64,000 nt of DNA from Acidobacteriaceae bacterium (GCA_027449545.1 DAIDLI010000140.1:1-64000), one strand, 5' to 3'. Shown: positions 10,115 to 19,749, counted from the stretch's first letter. Notes: a model not told the origin generated them from the letters alone. Numbers and translations: made by a program.

Positions 10115-11547
10115 TGCGGCCGCACGTCAAGAGTGCCCAGGTCATACCAGCCATCGCTTTGGCGGCCAGCAATCGCGAGGCGGATCGCTGGAGCGCCGGT
10201 ATCCGGATCCACCAGCGCGATGCGGACATGGTAAGTGCCTGACGGCAAGTCGCGAGGTATATACACGGGCTCGTCTACTACGGAATCACCCGGCAGCCAG
10301 TTTCTTACGTCCGCGGGAATGTAAATTACGCTTTTGGCGCCCGAAGACCACAGTTGCATGGCCAGCCGATATTTGCGATACACAGGAGCTACGCCGGCGT
10401 TATACCACCACATGTTCACCGGCATCATCGCGCCGGGAGCGATCTGGCTGGAGTACTCCAGACGACGCAGGATGAACCTGTAGCCCATGCGCTTTTGGAA
10501 CTGATTAAACTGCGGCTTCCAAGCCTGCGGAATGGGCGAAGATTTCAAATTCACCGAGGTCACGTGCCAGCGCAGCGCCTGAGCAAGGATGTAGTTCACA
10601 TCATAGCCATCGCGCATCCACTGTGAGACGGTACCGCATACCTCGAGCGAAACCGGGCGGTGTTTCCACACGTCGCCGATGCCGGTTTGGACCACCTCTT
10701 CCGGATACTGATCCAGCATCTCGGGAGAGTGATGGGCGCTGATCCTCATGTCGCCCCAGCAATCGAGCCGCCAGCCCGCCCCGTGCTGGGTGCCATAGGC
10801 GAGCGCCTCGGGCTCGTCAAAGTTCATCAATAGCGTCGTATGGGGAAACGCATTGAGCCAGATGTCGATCAGAGGCTTCTGGTATTGGAACGCGGGCATA
10901 TAGTGGCTCCAGCCTTCGCCCCAATACCCCACCGAGGAGATGTCCACGCTGTCCAGGATCGGATTACCGTTGTAGCGGCGGCCGGCAGCCGCTACGAATT
11001 CGCCCCAGTACTTCAGGTAAAGCGGATCACCGAAGTCTGGCTGCCAGATCGCGCCGTCCTTGTCGGTCGGCTTGTTCGCGCGGCGTGCACCGGAGTTGCG
11101 ATACCACTCCGGCAGCGCGTCGCAGCGGGTGTTGGTTTGCACCACTCTGGGATTACAGTCCGAGTAAGGCATCAGACGAATGGCCAGCCTTTGTCCGTGC
11201 TTCTGCGCTTCGGCCAGGGCCAGATCGATGATGTCCCAGCGGTAGTGGCCGTGCTCCGGTTCGAGCGTATCCCAATACCAGCGCAGATACGCGATCGAGG
11301 TGTCCGGAAAATCTGGCTTGGTCGGCGCAGCATGGACCTCTGTTTCGGGACCACGCTCCGACCAGGTATACAGCGGATTGACCGCATCGCCATTGAAGCG
11401 TTGGAATGTTTCGACGCCCATGTCAGGATTCACCAGCACATCCTGGATCTCAGCCGGACGGACGACCACCGTCGGTTGCTGGGCTATGGCCGCTACCGCT
11501 GGGCCGAACAACAATGCGAAAGCTGCCACTGGGAGGACACGTCTCAT
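10111..11547 (-). CDS. GH-like (beta-galactosidase fold) secreted protein with DUF4832-type C-terminus
   Basis: Signal peptide 'MRRVLPVAAFALLFGPAVAAIAQQ', 'VNPDMGVETFQRF', 'AYLRWYWDTLEPEHGHYRWDIIDLALAEAQKHGQRLAIRLM'. 4-bp overlap with the downstream CBM9-like gene. Confidence 0.7.
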   Translation of the reverse strand: MRRVLPVAAFALLFGPAVAAIAQQPTVVVRPAEIQDVLVNPDMGVETFQRFNGDAVNPLYTWSERGPETEVHAAPTKPDFPDTSIAYLRWYWDTLEPEHGHYRWDIIDLALAEAQKHGQRLAIRLMPYSDCNPRVVQTNTRCDALPEWYRNSGARRANKPTDKDGAIWQPDFGDPLYLKYWGEFVAAAGRRYNGNPILDSVDISSVGYWGEGWSHYMPAFQYQKPLIDIWLNAFPHTTLLMNFDEPEALAYGTQHGAGWRLDCWGDMRISAHHSPEMLDQYPEEVVQTGIGDVWKHRPVSLEVCGTVSQWMRDGYDVNYILAQALRWHVTSVNLKSSPIPQAWKPQFNQFQKRMGYRFILRRLEYSSQIAPGAMMPVNMWWYNAGVAPVYRKYRLAMQLWSSGAKSVIYIPADVRNWLPGDSVVDEPVYIPRDLPSGTYHVRIALVDPDTGAPAIRLAIAGRQSDGWYDLGTLDVRPQ

Positions 11548-11817
11548 TCGGTCTTCTCGCACGCTCATGAAAGAAAGTGGAAAGTACGGGGAAGCTTTCC
11601 TTTGCCACATTGCCTTCTGTTTATAGGTCTTGCGCAAAAGCTCTCTCAGGAAGGCCAGCCTCGAGAGGTTCAGGAACTCCGCAAGAGTTCAACATGCGGA
11701 GCGTTCACCACTATGCACTGAGAGCCTGAAGAAAGGCAACTAAAAAATATTGCTTTTCTTACGATTGTGGACGATTATGTTTACTTTACGATCACTTTTA
11801 CAGACAGAGGATACTTT

Positions 11818-13443
11818 ATGGCGAATCATTCAGACCAGGATTCCGGCGTATCAGCCATTCCTTCGAGAGGCAGATGGTCGCGCCGCGGCTTTCTGCGCGC
11901 GGGCATGTCCGCCTCTCTGACCGCTCCCCTGGTCCTTAACGGGGGCCGGCTGGCCGCTGAGGATCGCGGAGGCGAAGCCCTCGATTCCGCCTCCAGCTTC
12001 GGGACGGCAAAAGACCGGCTCGAACAGGGCCCCTTCCCTATTACTCAGGACGAAGGCTGGATGACCCTGGCCGTGACCACGCCGACGAAAGAGCATATTC
12101 GCAACTTCGGCCTGGGGCTGGTTGGCTACACATGGGAGGAGAACGGCCCCGCACTGCGTGTGCGCAACGGCAAGCAGACACTCGCCGACGCCGTAGAACG
12201 GATGGCGAGCCTGCCCTTCGTAGATGTGCTCTACATTCGCTGCGACTGGCGAAACGTACAGTCGCAAGCCGGCAAGCTGGACCTGAACCCGGTATTCGAC
12301 CTGACTCGAGACGCCGCGCGCCGGCACAATTTGAAATTCGCTTTCCGCATCCAACTGTCGAATCCCGAGTTCGAGCCGCAGCAACTTGCGTTACCTGACT
12401 TCGTGCGTGAGCGGGTTCCCCTGGTACCCATCGGCAAGATGCATTACCGCGGCCGTACTACCGAATTCGTGGAGCCTCGCTACGATCATCCCGCATTCCA
12501 GCGCGCCTTCCGCGAGTTGAATGAACTGCTGGCAGCCAAGTTCGATGGCGATCCTCTGCTCGAGTGGATGGACCTGATGCAGTACGGCTTCTGGGGTGAG
12601 AGTCACACCAACAACCTGCCCAACCCCTTTCCCAACTTCTACACCGCCGAGCAGACTTTCCTCCACATGACGCAGTTCCAACTCGACACCTGGAAGAAAA
12701 CGCAATTGGCGGTAAATACCGAGCCGGACATCAGCGGCGTCGGCAACAACCAGGTGAGGGACCTGGCCATACGCAACGGGTGCTGGCCGCGGTCCGACAG
12801 CATTGTGGTGGAAGAGCCTATCCAGATCGACCACCTGGCAAACCGTCCCCCGTGGCTAGCCGCCATCCTGGAGGACGGCGCTTACCGCCAATACGACCTC
12901 TCGCATATGCCCATCGATGCGGCGGGAGTACCGGAGCGCGAGAACGCCATGCTGCATGTCCTGGACCTTGGCGCAAACTACTGGGCATTATGGACCGAGG
13001 CGGAAAACCTGGAGGCCTACAACGAGAAATATCCCGAAGGCTTCCGCGCGCTCCAGCAGCGTATGGGTTATCGAATCCGCCCCGCATGGGTCTGGCAGCG
13101 CAAGCGCTGGGGCACTGAAGAGGTCATCGTGGCCGTCGCCAATGACGGTGTTGCCGGAGTCCCCGGCGTACTGCGGCTCAGCCTGGAGAATGCGGATGGT
13201 TCTATCCGGGTGAGCGGCACCCTCGATACTGGCCAGCCCTACGGCGGCAGAATCCGCGAAGCCTCGCTCATTCTGCCGCCCGGTCTCGGCGCCGTGGACC
13301 TGAAATTGACTGCGCAGTTGGAGACCAAAGCCGGAGTCGCGCGCAAAGTGCGCTGGGCATGCCAGCAGCCTCTGGATTCCGACGGTGCCTTCCCGATCAA
13401 ACTGATGGCCCCGAACGATCCCAAATGGCGTAAGGGCATTTGA
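11818..13443 (+). CDS. Tat-exported glycosidase-like protein related to the divergently transcribed 10111-11547 protein
   Basis: Tat motif 'SRRGFLRAGMSASLTAPLVL'; 'GVLYIRCDWRNVQSQAGKLDL..' region matches the layout of the divergent paralog. ORF extends to 11767; the ATG after cagagg is preferred. Confidence 0.65.
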   Translation: MANHSDQDSGVSAIPSRGRWSRRGFLRAGMSASLTAPLVLNGGRLAAEDRGGEALDSASSFGTAKDRLEQGPFPITQDEGWMTLAVTTPTKEHIRNFGLGLVGYTWEENGPALRVRNGKQTLADAVERMASLPFVDVLYIRCDWRNVQSQAGKLDLNPVFDLTRDAARRHNLKFAFRIQLSNPEFEPQQLALPDFVRERVPLVPIGKMHYRGRTTEFVEPRYDHPAFQRAFRELNELLAAKFDGDPLLEWMDLMQYGFWGESHTNNLPNPFPNFYTAEQTFLHMTQFQLDTWKKTQLAVNTEPDISGVGNNQVRDLAIRNGCWPRSDSIVVEEPIQIDHLANRPPWLAAILEDGAYRQYDLSHMPIDAAGVPERENAMLHVLDLGANYWALWTEAENLEAYNEKYPEGFRALQQRMGYRIRPAWVWQRKRWGTEEVIVAVANDGVAGVPGVLRLSLENADGSIRVSGTLDTGQPYGGRIREASLILPPGLGAVDLKLTAQLETKAGVARKVRWACQQPLDSDGAFPIKLMAPNDPKWRKGI

Positions 13444-13457
13444 GATTCCCACCTTCA

Positions 13458-13490
13458 TCCCGGCTGCTCGATCGTGTGAGCAGCCCGGGA
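13458..13490. terminator. Intergenic GC-rich hairpin (possible terminator/attenuator)
   Basis: tcccggctgctc-gatcgtgt-gagcagcccggga, near-perfect inverted repeat with one bulged base, between two co-directional CDS. No U-tract. Confidence 0.5.
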
Positions 13491-13515
13491 TGTTCACACA
13501 CCGAGGACAGTTGAG

Positions 13516-15747
13516 ATGACGACGAGAAGGCGGTTTCTCGCTGCGAACCTGTTTGCCGCGGTGGGCTTCGGCTCCGGGCTAAGACGCTCCTTTGCGCAAG
13601 ATAAACAGGCCGATGCCGCCGGCCACAACGCGGCTCCCGGAGGAGCAGGGGTGGATTTCTGGAATGACTGGGCTGATCAACTCAAGGCCACGATGAACCG
13701 CAGCCGCGCAGCACGTATGAGCACGCTGGCTGAGATTCATTCGCCGTCGCAGGCAAACGCGCGCGTAGAGATGATTCGCTCCAAACTCTGGCAGTTGCTG
13801 GGCGGTCAACTGGAGCGCGGTGACCTGAATGCGAAGATCACCGGCTCTCTGCAAGGCTCCGGATTTCGTATTGAAAAGCTTGTCTACGAGAGCGCACCCG
13901 GGGTGGTGGTGACGGCCAACCTTTATCTTCCCGCTGCTGGAGATCCCCCGTACCCGGCAATTCTGGCGCCGGTCGGTCATTCGGATAACGGAAAGGCATA
14001 TCGACCGTATCAGCATCTCTATCAGAACCTCGCCCGCCAGGGTTACGTCGTGCTCGCCTATGATCCGTGGGGGCAGGGCGAGCGGCTCCAGTACATCCAT
14101 GCGAAAACCGGGCGCAGCTTGATGGAGCCCACCGACGAGCACTCCATGGCAGGGCGGCCCATGCTGCTGCTCGGCCAGAGTCTGGCCCAGTACTTTACGT
14201 GGGATGGTATCCGCGGAGTGGATTACCTGCTCACCCGCCCCGAGGTCGATTCGAAGCGCATTGGCTGCACCGGACAATCCGGGGGCGGCACCATGACCAT
14301 GTATCTGGCAGCGCTGGAGCCGCGCATTGCCGCTGCAGTGGTGAACGAGGGCAATAGCGAAAACGTGGCCGGCCCCCAGTACGACCCGCCCGGCGCCGTG
14401 GATGATGCGGAGCAGGACGTTGTGGGCATGCTGCCGCTACACCTCGACCGCGGCGACATCCTGGCTGCCGCCGCTCCCAAGCCGCTTCTCATCTGCTACA
14501 CCACTCACGATCGCGGAGAAACCTACTCACCTGTCTACGACCAGGCGACCCAGGAGGTCTATCGCGAAGCCGCAGAGGTGTACAAGCTTCTGGGCGCGGA
14601 AGAGAAGATTCGCCTCACCGCCTCACATCTACCCCACGGTCTCGATTACACCAATCGCCAGCATACCTACCGCTGGTTCAATCGCTGGCTGAAGGAACAT
14701 GACGATGGACCAGTTGCTGAACCGGCATTTACGCCCTTTGCAGATACCGAGCTGAATGCCACCCGCACCGGACAGGTGGTGACTTCCCTGCCCAGCCGCA
14801 GTTCCGTACAGGTAGACCGCGACCGCCTCGCGCCCCTGATGAAGGCGCGCAAGGCGCAGGCGCGAAATGCAGACGAACTCCGCTCTACCCTCACCTCTCT
14901 GCTGGCCCTGAATGCCGCGAGTGCCCCCCCTGCCTCGCAGGTGCTCTCGACCACCGTGCGCCCGGGGATGACGATCGAGCAGTTCTTCTTCGAAACCGAA
15001 CCGAATGTGCGCGCTCCCGGATGGCTGCTGCGCCCAACTTCAGTCGAGCGCCCCGCCGTCGTCCTGTATCTGGCGGATGACTGCGGCCATAGCCTGGTCG
15101 AAGATCTGGGCTCCTGCGATCGCCTCCTCGCCGCCGGCTACGCAATTTGCTCCATTGCCCCGCGTGGCCTGGGTATTGCACGGCCTCGATTTCCGCGTGG
15201 GGGTCCCAACTACTACACTCCCATCTCCATCGTCGCCGAACGCTACGCGTGGGCATGGCTCGCGCTCGGCGCTCCGGTGGCGGGACAGCGCGTCCATGAT
15301 GCCATCCGGGCCATCGACTACCTCTCTACGCGAACCGATGTCAATGCCACGCAGGTCCGCGTCCTGGGCACTGGCAGCGTTGCGATCGCAGCTCAGATGG
15401 CGGCTTTCCTCGATAAGCGCGTCCACTCTCTGCTGCTCGATCGCAGTTTGGTGAGCTTCGCCGCGCTAGTCCAGACTCCCAATTACTCTCTCGATCTTTC
15501 CTGGTTTGTTCCCGAAATCCTTCAGCACATGGATCTGCCCGATCTTGCCGCTGGACTCGCGCCTCACTCATGCTGGATTCGGAATAGCGTTGACGCCGAC
15601 GGCGCACCTCTCGATCGCAGCACCGTCAAGCAGCGCTTTCTCGAAGCGAGCAGCGGGCATCAGGAATTGCCGGGCAACCTTCATTTCGTCGTGGAAAGCT
15701 CCGACGATCCGCAGAGCACCTATCTCGACTGGCTGCGAAGCACATAG
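13516..15747 (+). CDS. Tat-exported alpha/beta hydrolase (acetyl xylan esterase-like), tandem hydrolase domains
   Basis: Tat-like 'TTRRRFLAANLFAAV'; first domain 'VLAYDPWGQGERLQY', 'RIGCTGQSGGGTMTMYLAAL'; second domain with degenerate elbow 'VRVLGTGSVAIAAQMAA'. Confidence 0.75.
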   Translation: MTTRRRFLAANLFAAVGFGSGLRRSFAQDKQADAAGHNAAPGGAGVDFWNDWADQLKATMNRSRAARMSTLAEIHSPSQANARVEMIRSKLWQLLGGQLERGDLNAKITGSLQGSGFRIEKLVYESAPGVVVTANLYLPAAGDPPYPAILAPVGHSDNGKAYRPYQHLYQNLARQGYVVLAYDPWGQGERLQYIHAKTGRSLMEPTDEHSMAGRPMLLLGQSLAQYFTWDGIRGVDYLLTRPEVDSKRIGCTGQSGGGTMTMYLAALEPRIAAAVVNEGNSENVAGPQYDPPGAVDDAEQDVVGMLPLHLDRGDILAAAAPKPLLICYTTHDRGETYSPVYDQATQEVYREAAEVYKLLGAEEKIRLTASHLPHGLDYTNRQHTYRWFNRWLKEHDDGPVAEPAFTPFADTELNATRTGQVVTSLPSRSSVQVDRDRLAPLMKARKAQARNADELRSTLTSLLALNAASAPPASQVLSTTVRPGMTIEQFFFETEPNVRAPGWLLRPTSVERPAVVLYLADDCGHSLVEDLGSCDRLLAAGYAICSIAPRGLGIARPRFPRGGPNYYTPISIVAERYAWAWLALGAPVAGQRVHDAIRAIDYLSTRTDVNATQVRVLGTGSVAIAAQMAAFLDKRVHSLLLDRSLVSFAALVQTPNYSLDLSWFVPEILQHMDLPDLAAGLAPHSCWIRNSVDADGAPLDRSTVKQRFLEASSGHQELPGNLHFVVESSDDPQSTYLDWLRST

Positions 15748-15802
15748 GCAGCTATCGAAGACACCTTTCGTTCTTGACATGTTTGGCTCCACACTCCTAT
15801 CC

Positions 15803-15833
15803 TTTCGTTCTTATTGGTAAGCAAACGAAATAT
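15803..15833. promoter_or_regulatory. Candidate DeoR-type operator upstream of the Gfo/Idh gene
   Basis: tttcgtt-N14-aacgaaa inverted repeat, includes caaacgaaatat. Confidence 0.4.
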
Positions 15834-15862
15834 CTTACGAATCTTCCCTGGAGAGGAATGCG

Positions 15863-17266
15863 ATGGACAGACGAGAATTTCTGATGGGCGCGGGAACAGC
15901 GCTGACGACCGCCAGCATGACAGCGCGTTCCTATGCCCGCATTGCCGGCGCCAATGACCGCATCCGGCTCGCACAGCTTGGCTGCGGCAGCCGCAGCGAG
16001 GGCCACGTCCACATGGCTCATCTGGCCAGCCGCACGGTTCCACTGGAGGTCGTGGCGGTCTGCGATCTCTGGAATAAGGCTCGCGATGCGCGCGCCGCCC
16101 AGGTGCAACAACTCTTTGGAAACCGGCCGCGCACCTTCCAGTATTCCGAACAGATGCTGGCACTGCCCGACATTGACGGAGTGATGATCGCTACGGGCGA
16201 CTTTCAACATGCCAAACTCTGTACGGAGGTGGTGAAGGCCGGCAAGGACTGCTACGTTGAGAAGCCTTTCGCCAATGTACTCTCAGAGGCAAAAGAGGCC
16301 CGAGACGCCGTCAAGGCTTCCAAGCAGGTAGTGCAAATGGGCACCCAGCACCGCAGCCAGCCCTATCCTCTGGCGGTCCGTGACATCATTCGTTCCGGAC
16401 GCATCGGCCAGGTAGTGCACATCGAGCAGGAATGGAACGTCAACGAGGAACGCTGGCGGTTCGTGGAAGGCGACACCGGCATCTCGCCTGAGATGCTGCA
16501 AGACCGTAGCATGGAATGGAAGCAGTGGCTCTATGGCCGCAAATCGGGCCTGCGGGAAGAAGACACGGACTGGAAGCGCTGGCTTCTGGGAAAACCCGAC
16601 CGCCCGTTCAATCCGCATCAATATCTCGAGTTCCGGCTCTACAAAGACTTCTCCTCCGGCATCTTCGACCAGTGGTTGAGCCACGGTAGCGACCTGGTCC
16701 ACCTCTGGACCGACGAAGCCTATCCGGTGAGCGTAGTGAGTAACGGCGGCATCTTCGTCTGGAAAGACGACCGCGAGAATCCAGATACCTGCGTTACCGC
16801 GATTACTTATCCCAAGGGCTTTCTGTATACCTATAAGACGACCTTCGGCAACAGCTACCGCAGCTTCTCCCGCATCCAGGGACGCGACGGAACGATCGAG
16901 AACTACGGCGGCGAGGGAGCATCCCTGTTCATCACAACCGCCGAAGGCGGCCGCAAGGAATACGATCCCTGGGATGCCGGGCTGGTCTACACCAAGCCGC
17001 CTTGCACCGGCCCCGCCGATGACCATCAGACCCAGTTGAGCGTTCCGGGCGCGCCGCAAGCCAATTCGCTAGGCCCGGATGATGACGACGTGGGCCACAT
17101 CCTCAACTGGCTCCGAGCCATGCAGGATCGCCGCGAACCCAACGCAAACGTCGATCACGGCTTTTCACACGCGCTCGTCTGCATCATGGCCACCGACTCC
17201 TATTGGAGCGGCAAGCGGCTCTATTGGGATCCGAAGACCGAGCAGATTCTGGATCACGCAGTCTGA
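15863..17266 (+). CDS. Gfo/Idh/MocA-family oxidoreductase with Tat signal
   Basis: 'MDRREFLMGAGTALTT', 'IRLAQLGCGSRSEGHVHMA', 'VMIATGDFQHAKLCTEVVKAGKDCYVEKPFANVLSEAKEARDAVKASKQVVQMGTQHRS'. Confidence 0.9.
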   Translation: MDRREFLMGAGTALTTASMTARSYARIAGANDRIRLAQLGCGSRSEGHVHMAHLASRTVPLEVVAVCDLWNKARDARAAQVQQLFGNRPRTFQYSEQMLALPDIDGVMIATGDFQHAKLCTEVVKAGKDCYVEKPFANVLSEAKEARDAVKASKQVVQMGTQHRSQPYPLAVRDIIRSGRIGQVVHIEQEWNVNEERWRFVEGDTGISPEMLQDRSMEWKQWLYGRKSGLREEDTDWKRWLLGKPDRPFNPHQYLEFRLYKDFSSGIFDQWLSHGSDLVHLWTDEAYPVSVVSNGGIFVWKDDRENPDTCVTAITYPKGFLYTYKTTFGNSYRSFSRIQGRDGTIENYGGEGASLFITTAEGGRKEYDPWDAGLVYTKPPCTGPADDHQTQLSVPGAPQANSLGPDDDDVGHILNWLRAMQDRREPNANVDHGFSHALVCIMATDSYWSGKRLYWDPKTEQILDHAV

Positions 17267-17369
17267 GTGCTCGATAGACAGCAAATTGGCCGCGGCGCCC
17301 GCACGCTGAGTCCTGCAATCTCCAGCGTGCGCTTTCCCGGGGCAATCGCGCATTGCTGAGGGTCCGTCA

Positions 17370-18848
17370 ATGTTTCGCAGAACTTTCTTGAAGACTGTCC
17401 TAGCCAGTGCGGGGGCCACTCTAGTCGAGTCCAGCATAAAAGCGGACGCTGCCGAGGCGATTGCCCCGCCCGCTGCCCGCGCCACCAAGAAGAGAGTTGT
17501 CATCGGCGGAGCGGGTATTACCGGTCTCTGTTGCGGCTATGAACTCATGAAGGCCGGCTTCGATGTAACCATTCTTGAAGCTGCGGGAAGATACAGCGGA
17601 CATGTCTTCACAGGTAGAGATGGCCTGTCCGATGGACTGTACGCCGACTTTGGCGCAGATCACATCACCAAGCCAGGATACGAACGCCTCTTCGCCTACG
17701 CCGACCAGTTCAACATCCCTGTGATTCCCTATCCCAACGCGGAGGGATCGTGGCTTCCGTACAACGACGACGACCTGCGATGGATACACGGCAAGTTTTA
17801 CACCAACAAGATGCTGGCAGATCCATTCACGATCCTGTCGCTGGGCTTCAATCATCGTGAAGCGCATTTCTTGTCGCAGCATCCATGGTACGAACTTCAG
17901 AATTTTTACCTCCAGCGCTACGTAGAGCAGATCAAAGACCCCTATCGGCCGTTCGGAATCGGCCTTGACGATCTCGACAAGATCCCAACGTCGGCACTCT
18001 ACAAAAAGGAGGGTGCGTCACAGGCCGCGATTGCCTATCTCGGAGGCGAAGACACCAGCGCCCTTTACAGAATTTGGCGGATGGCCGCCATGAAGTCTCG
18101 AGGAATTCCGCCCTCCGAAGGCCACATCTTCCGGCTCAAAGGTGGGAACGAGCAACTCCCGATCGCGTTTGCCAGGCGGCTCGGCAGCCGGGTCAAGCTA
18201 GCTCACCCGATCACCGCGATACAGCAGAACGAGAAAGGAGTCGGAGTCAGTTATCGAGAGTATGGCCGTCCTGGAGAGAAGGTTCTGCACGCAGACTATT
18301 TTGTGAACTGCATTAGCCTCACCATCTTCCGAAACATCCCTGTTACGCCTACTCTCTCCGCCGCAAAACAGTACGTAGTCGATAACCTGACTTACACCTC
18401 TCATCCTTTTTACGTGTTCGAGGCCAGTTCCAGGTTCTGGCTCGAGGATGGCCTTAAAAGCATCAACATGGAGTTCGATCACCCCGACATCTCTTCGATT
18501 TGGGAGGTGCCCAGCGAAGTGGAGACAACCCGCGTCCTCTTGAAGGCAAACGGACCGGGTGGTCTCTCTCCACAGCGCGTTCTGGCTGCATTCCGCCAGG
18601 TATACCCGGGCAAGCGCGATACCATCGTGCAGGCGTTAACCAAGGATTGGACGCAGGACAAGCTTGCGCCCAGTTGTGAAATGGAGCCGTTCCCCATAGG
18701 CCAGATGCACAGATTCTGGCCGGAGATTTTGAAGCCGGAGGGCAGAATCTACTTCGCGGGAACCTATGCAGACCTCCTCAGCCGCGGCATGGAATCCTGC
18801 ATTCGATCCGCTCAGCGAATAGCCCACGAGATTCAGGAGGCACAATGA
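17370..18848 (+). CDS. FAD-dependent amine oxidase-like oxidoreductase with Tat signal
   Basis: 'MFRRTFLKTVLASAGATL'; dinucleotide-binding 'KKRVVIGGAGITGLCCGYELMKAGFDVTILEAAGRYSGHVFTG'; C-terminal 'GRIYFAGTYADLLSRGMESCIRSAQRIAHEI'. Confidence 0.85.
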   Translation: MFRRTFLKTVLASAGATLVESSIKADAAEAIAPPAARATKKRVVIGGAGITGLCCGYELMKAGFDVTILEAAGRYSGHVFTGRDGLSDGLYADFGADHITKPGYERLFAYADQFNIPVIPYPNAEGSWLPYNDDDLRWIHGKFYTNKMLADPFTILSLGFNHREAHFLSQHPWYELQNFYLQRYVEQIKDPYRPFGIGLDDLDKIPTSALYKKEGASQAAIAYLGGEDTSALYRIWRMAAMKSRGIPPSEGHIFRLKGGNEQLPIAFARRLGSRVKLAHPITAIQQNEKGVGVSYREYGRPGEKVLHADYFVNCISLTIFRNIPVTPTLSAAKQYVVDNLTYTSHPFYVFEASSRFWLEDGLKSINMEFDHPDISSIWEVPSEVETTRVLLKANGPGGLSPQRVLAAFRQVYPGKRDTIVQALTKDWTQDKLAPSCEMEPFPIGQMHRFWPEILKPEGRIYFAGTYADLLSRGMESCIRSAQRIAHEIQEAQ

Positions 18849-19585
18849 CATCCCGGGATCGGATACGAGTTGTCGGGCTGCGACTCGCTTTTCCTGCTCT
18901 TTTTGTGGCGTTGCTTTTTCACGTAAGTCGCGCAATCTCACTCGCTGCCAGCGCCGACGAGCCAGCCGTCAAGATTACGTCGCCCAAAGAGAACAGCGCT
19001 TATGCGTGGAACACTCTTGTTCCCTACAGCGTAGTCGTCACTTACCAGGGTAAGTCCACGGAGTATCAGGAACTCCCGGCGGACCAGGTATTAATGACCG
19101 CTACCTACGTTTCGGACTTATCGGCGCTAACGGCAGCTCCTGGCAACATGCGCCCCCCTGCCGGTCTTCTCGACATCATCAGATCTAATTGCCTGGGATG
19201 TCACGAGTTCACGGCCAAGGCCATGGGGCCTTCTTTCGCTGCCATTGCAAAGCGGTATCCGCAAAGTCCGGCGACAATAAGCACGCTATCTCACTCCATC
19301 CGCAGCGGCTCCACGGGGGTCTGGGGTGCGCAGAGTATGCCTCCACACCCGGAGTTTACGGAGGATCAGGCCCATGCAATTGCACTTTGGATCATGAAGA
19401 TTGCAGCGAACCCGAACGTAAGTTATTACGTCGGAACGGAAGGAACGATCCGCATGAAGGCGCCGGGGAGCCCGGGCGCGCACGCAGGCATACTTCTTAC
19501 AGCGACTTATAGCAGCCCATCCTCTTCGGCAGACCCAAAGAGCGCTCCGTACGGCGAAGCCACGGTGATTCTCCGCGGCAAATGA
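18845..19585 (+). CDS. Exported c-type cytochrome
   Basis: Single CXXCH haem motif 'SNCLGCHEF' with a distal Met ('AQSMPPHPEFTEDQAHAIALWIMKI'). ATGA overlap with the upstream FAD enzyme. Confidence 0.85.
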   Translation: MTSRDRIRVVGLRLAFPALFVALLFHVSRAISLAASADEPAVKITSPKENSAYAWNTLVPYSVVVTYQGKSTEYQELPADQVLMTATYVSDLSALTAAPGNMRPPAGLLDIIRSNCLGCHEFTAKAMGPSFAAIAKRYPQSPATISTLSHSIRSGSTGVWGAQSMPPHPEFTEDQAHAIALWIMKIAANPNVSYYVGTEGTIRMKAPGSPGAHAGILLTATYSSPSSSADPKSAPYGEATVILRGK

Positions 19586-19749
19586 AGGCTCCAACCGAAT
19601 CGCAGATCTCCTGGCGCAGGTATCCCGGTCAACCAGCCCCACGACGAGGGCCATTCTTCACGACACAAGGCAGGCCATGGCGGGTTCCTCGATCGGGCAG
19701 ATCCGGCGTTGAAACCGACTCAGATTTTTTTGGGATTACTTCGAGGATC

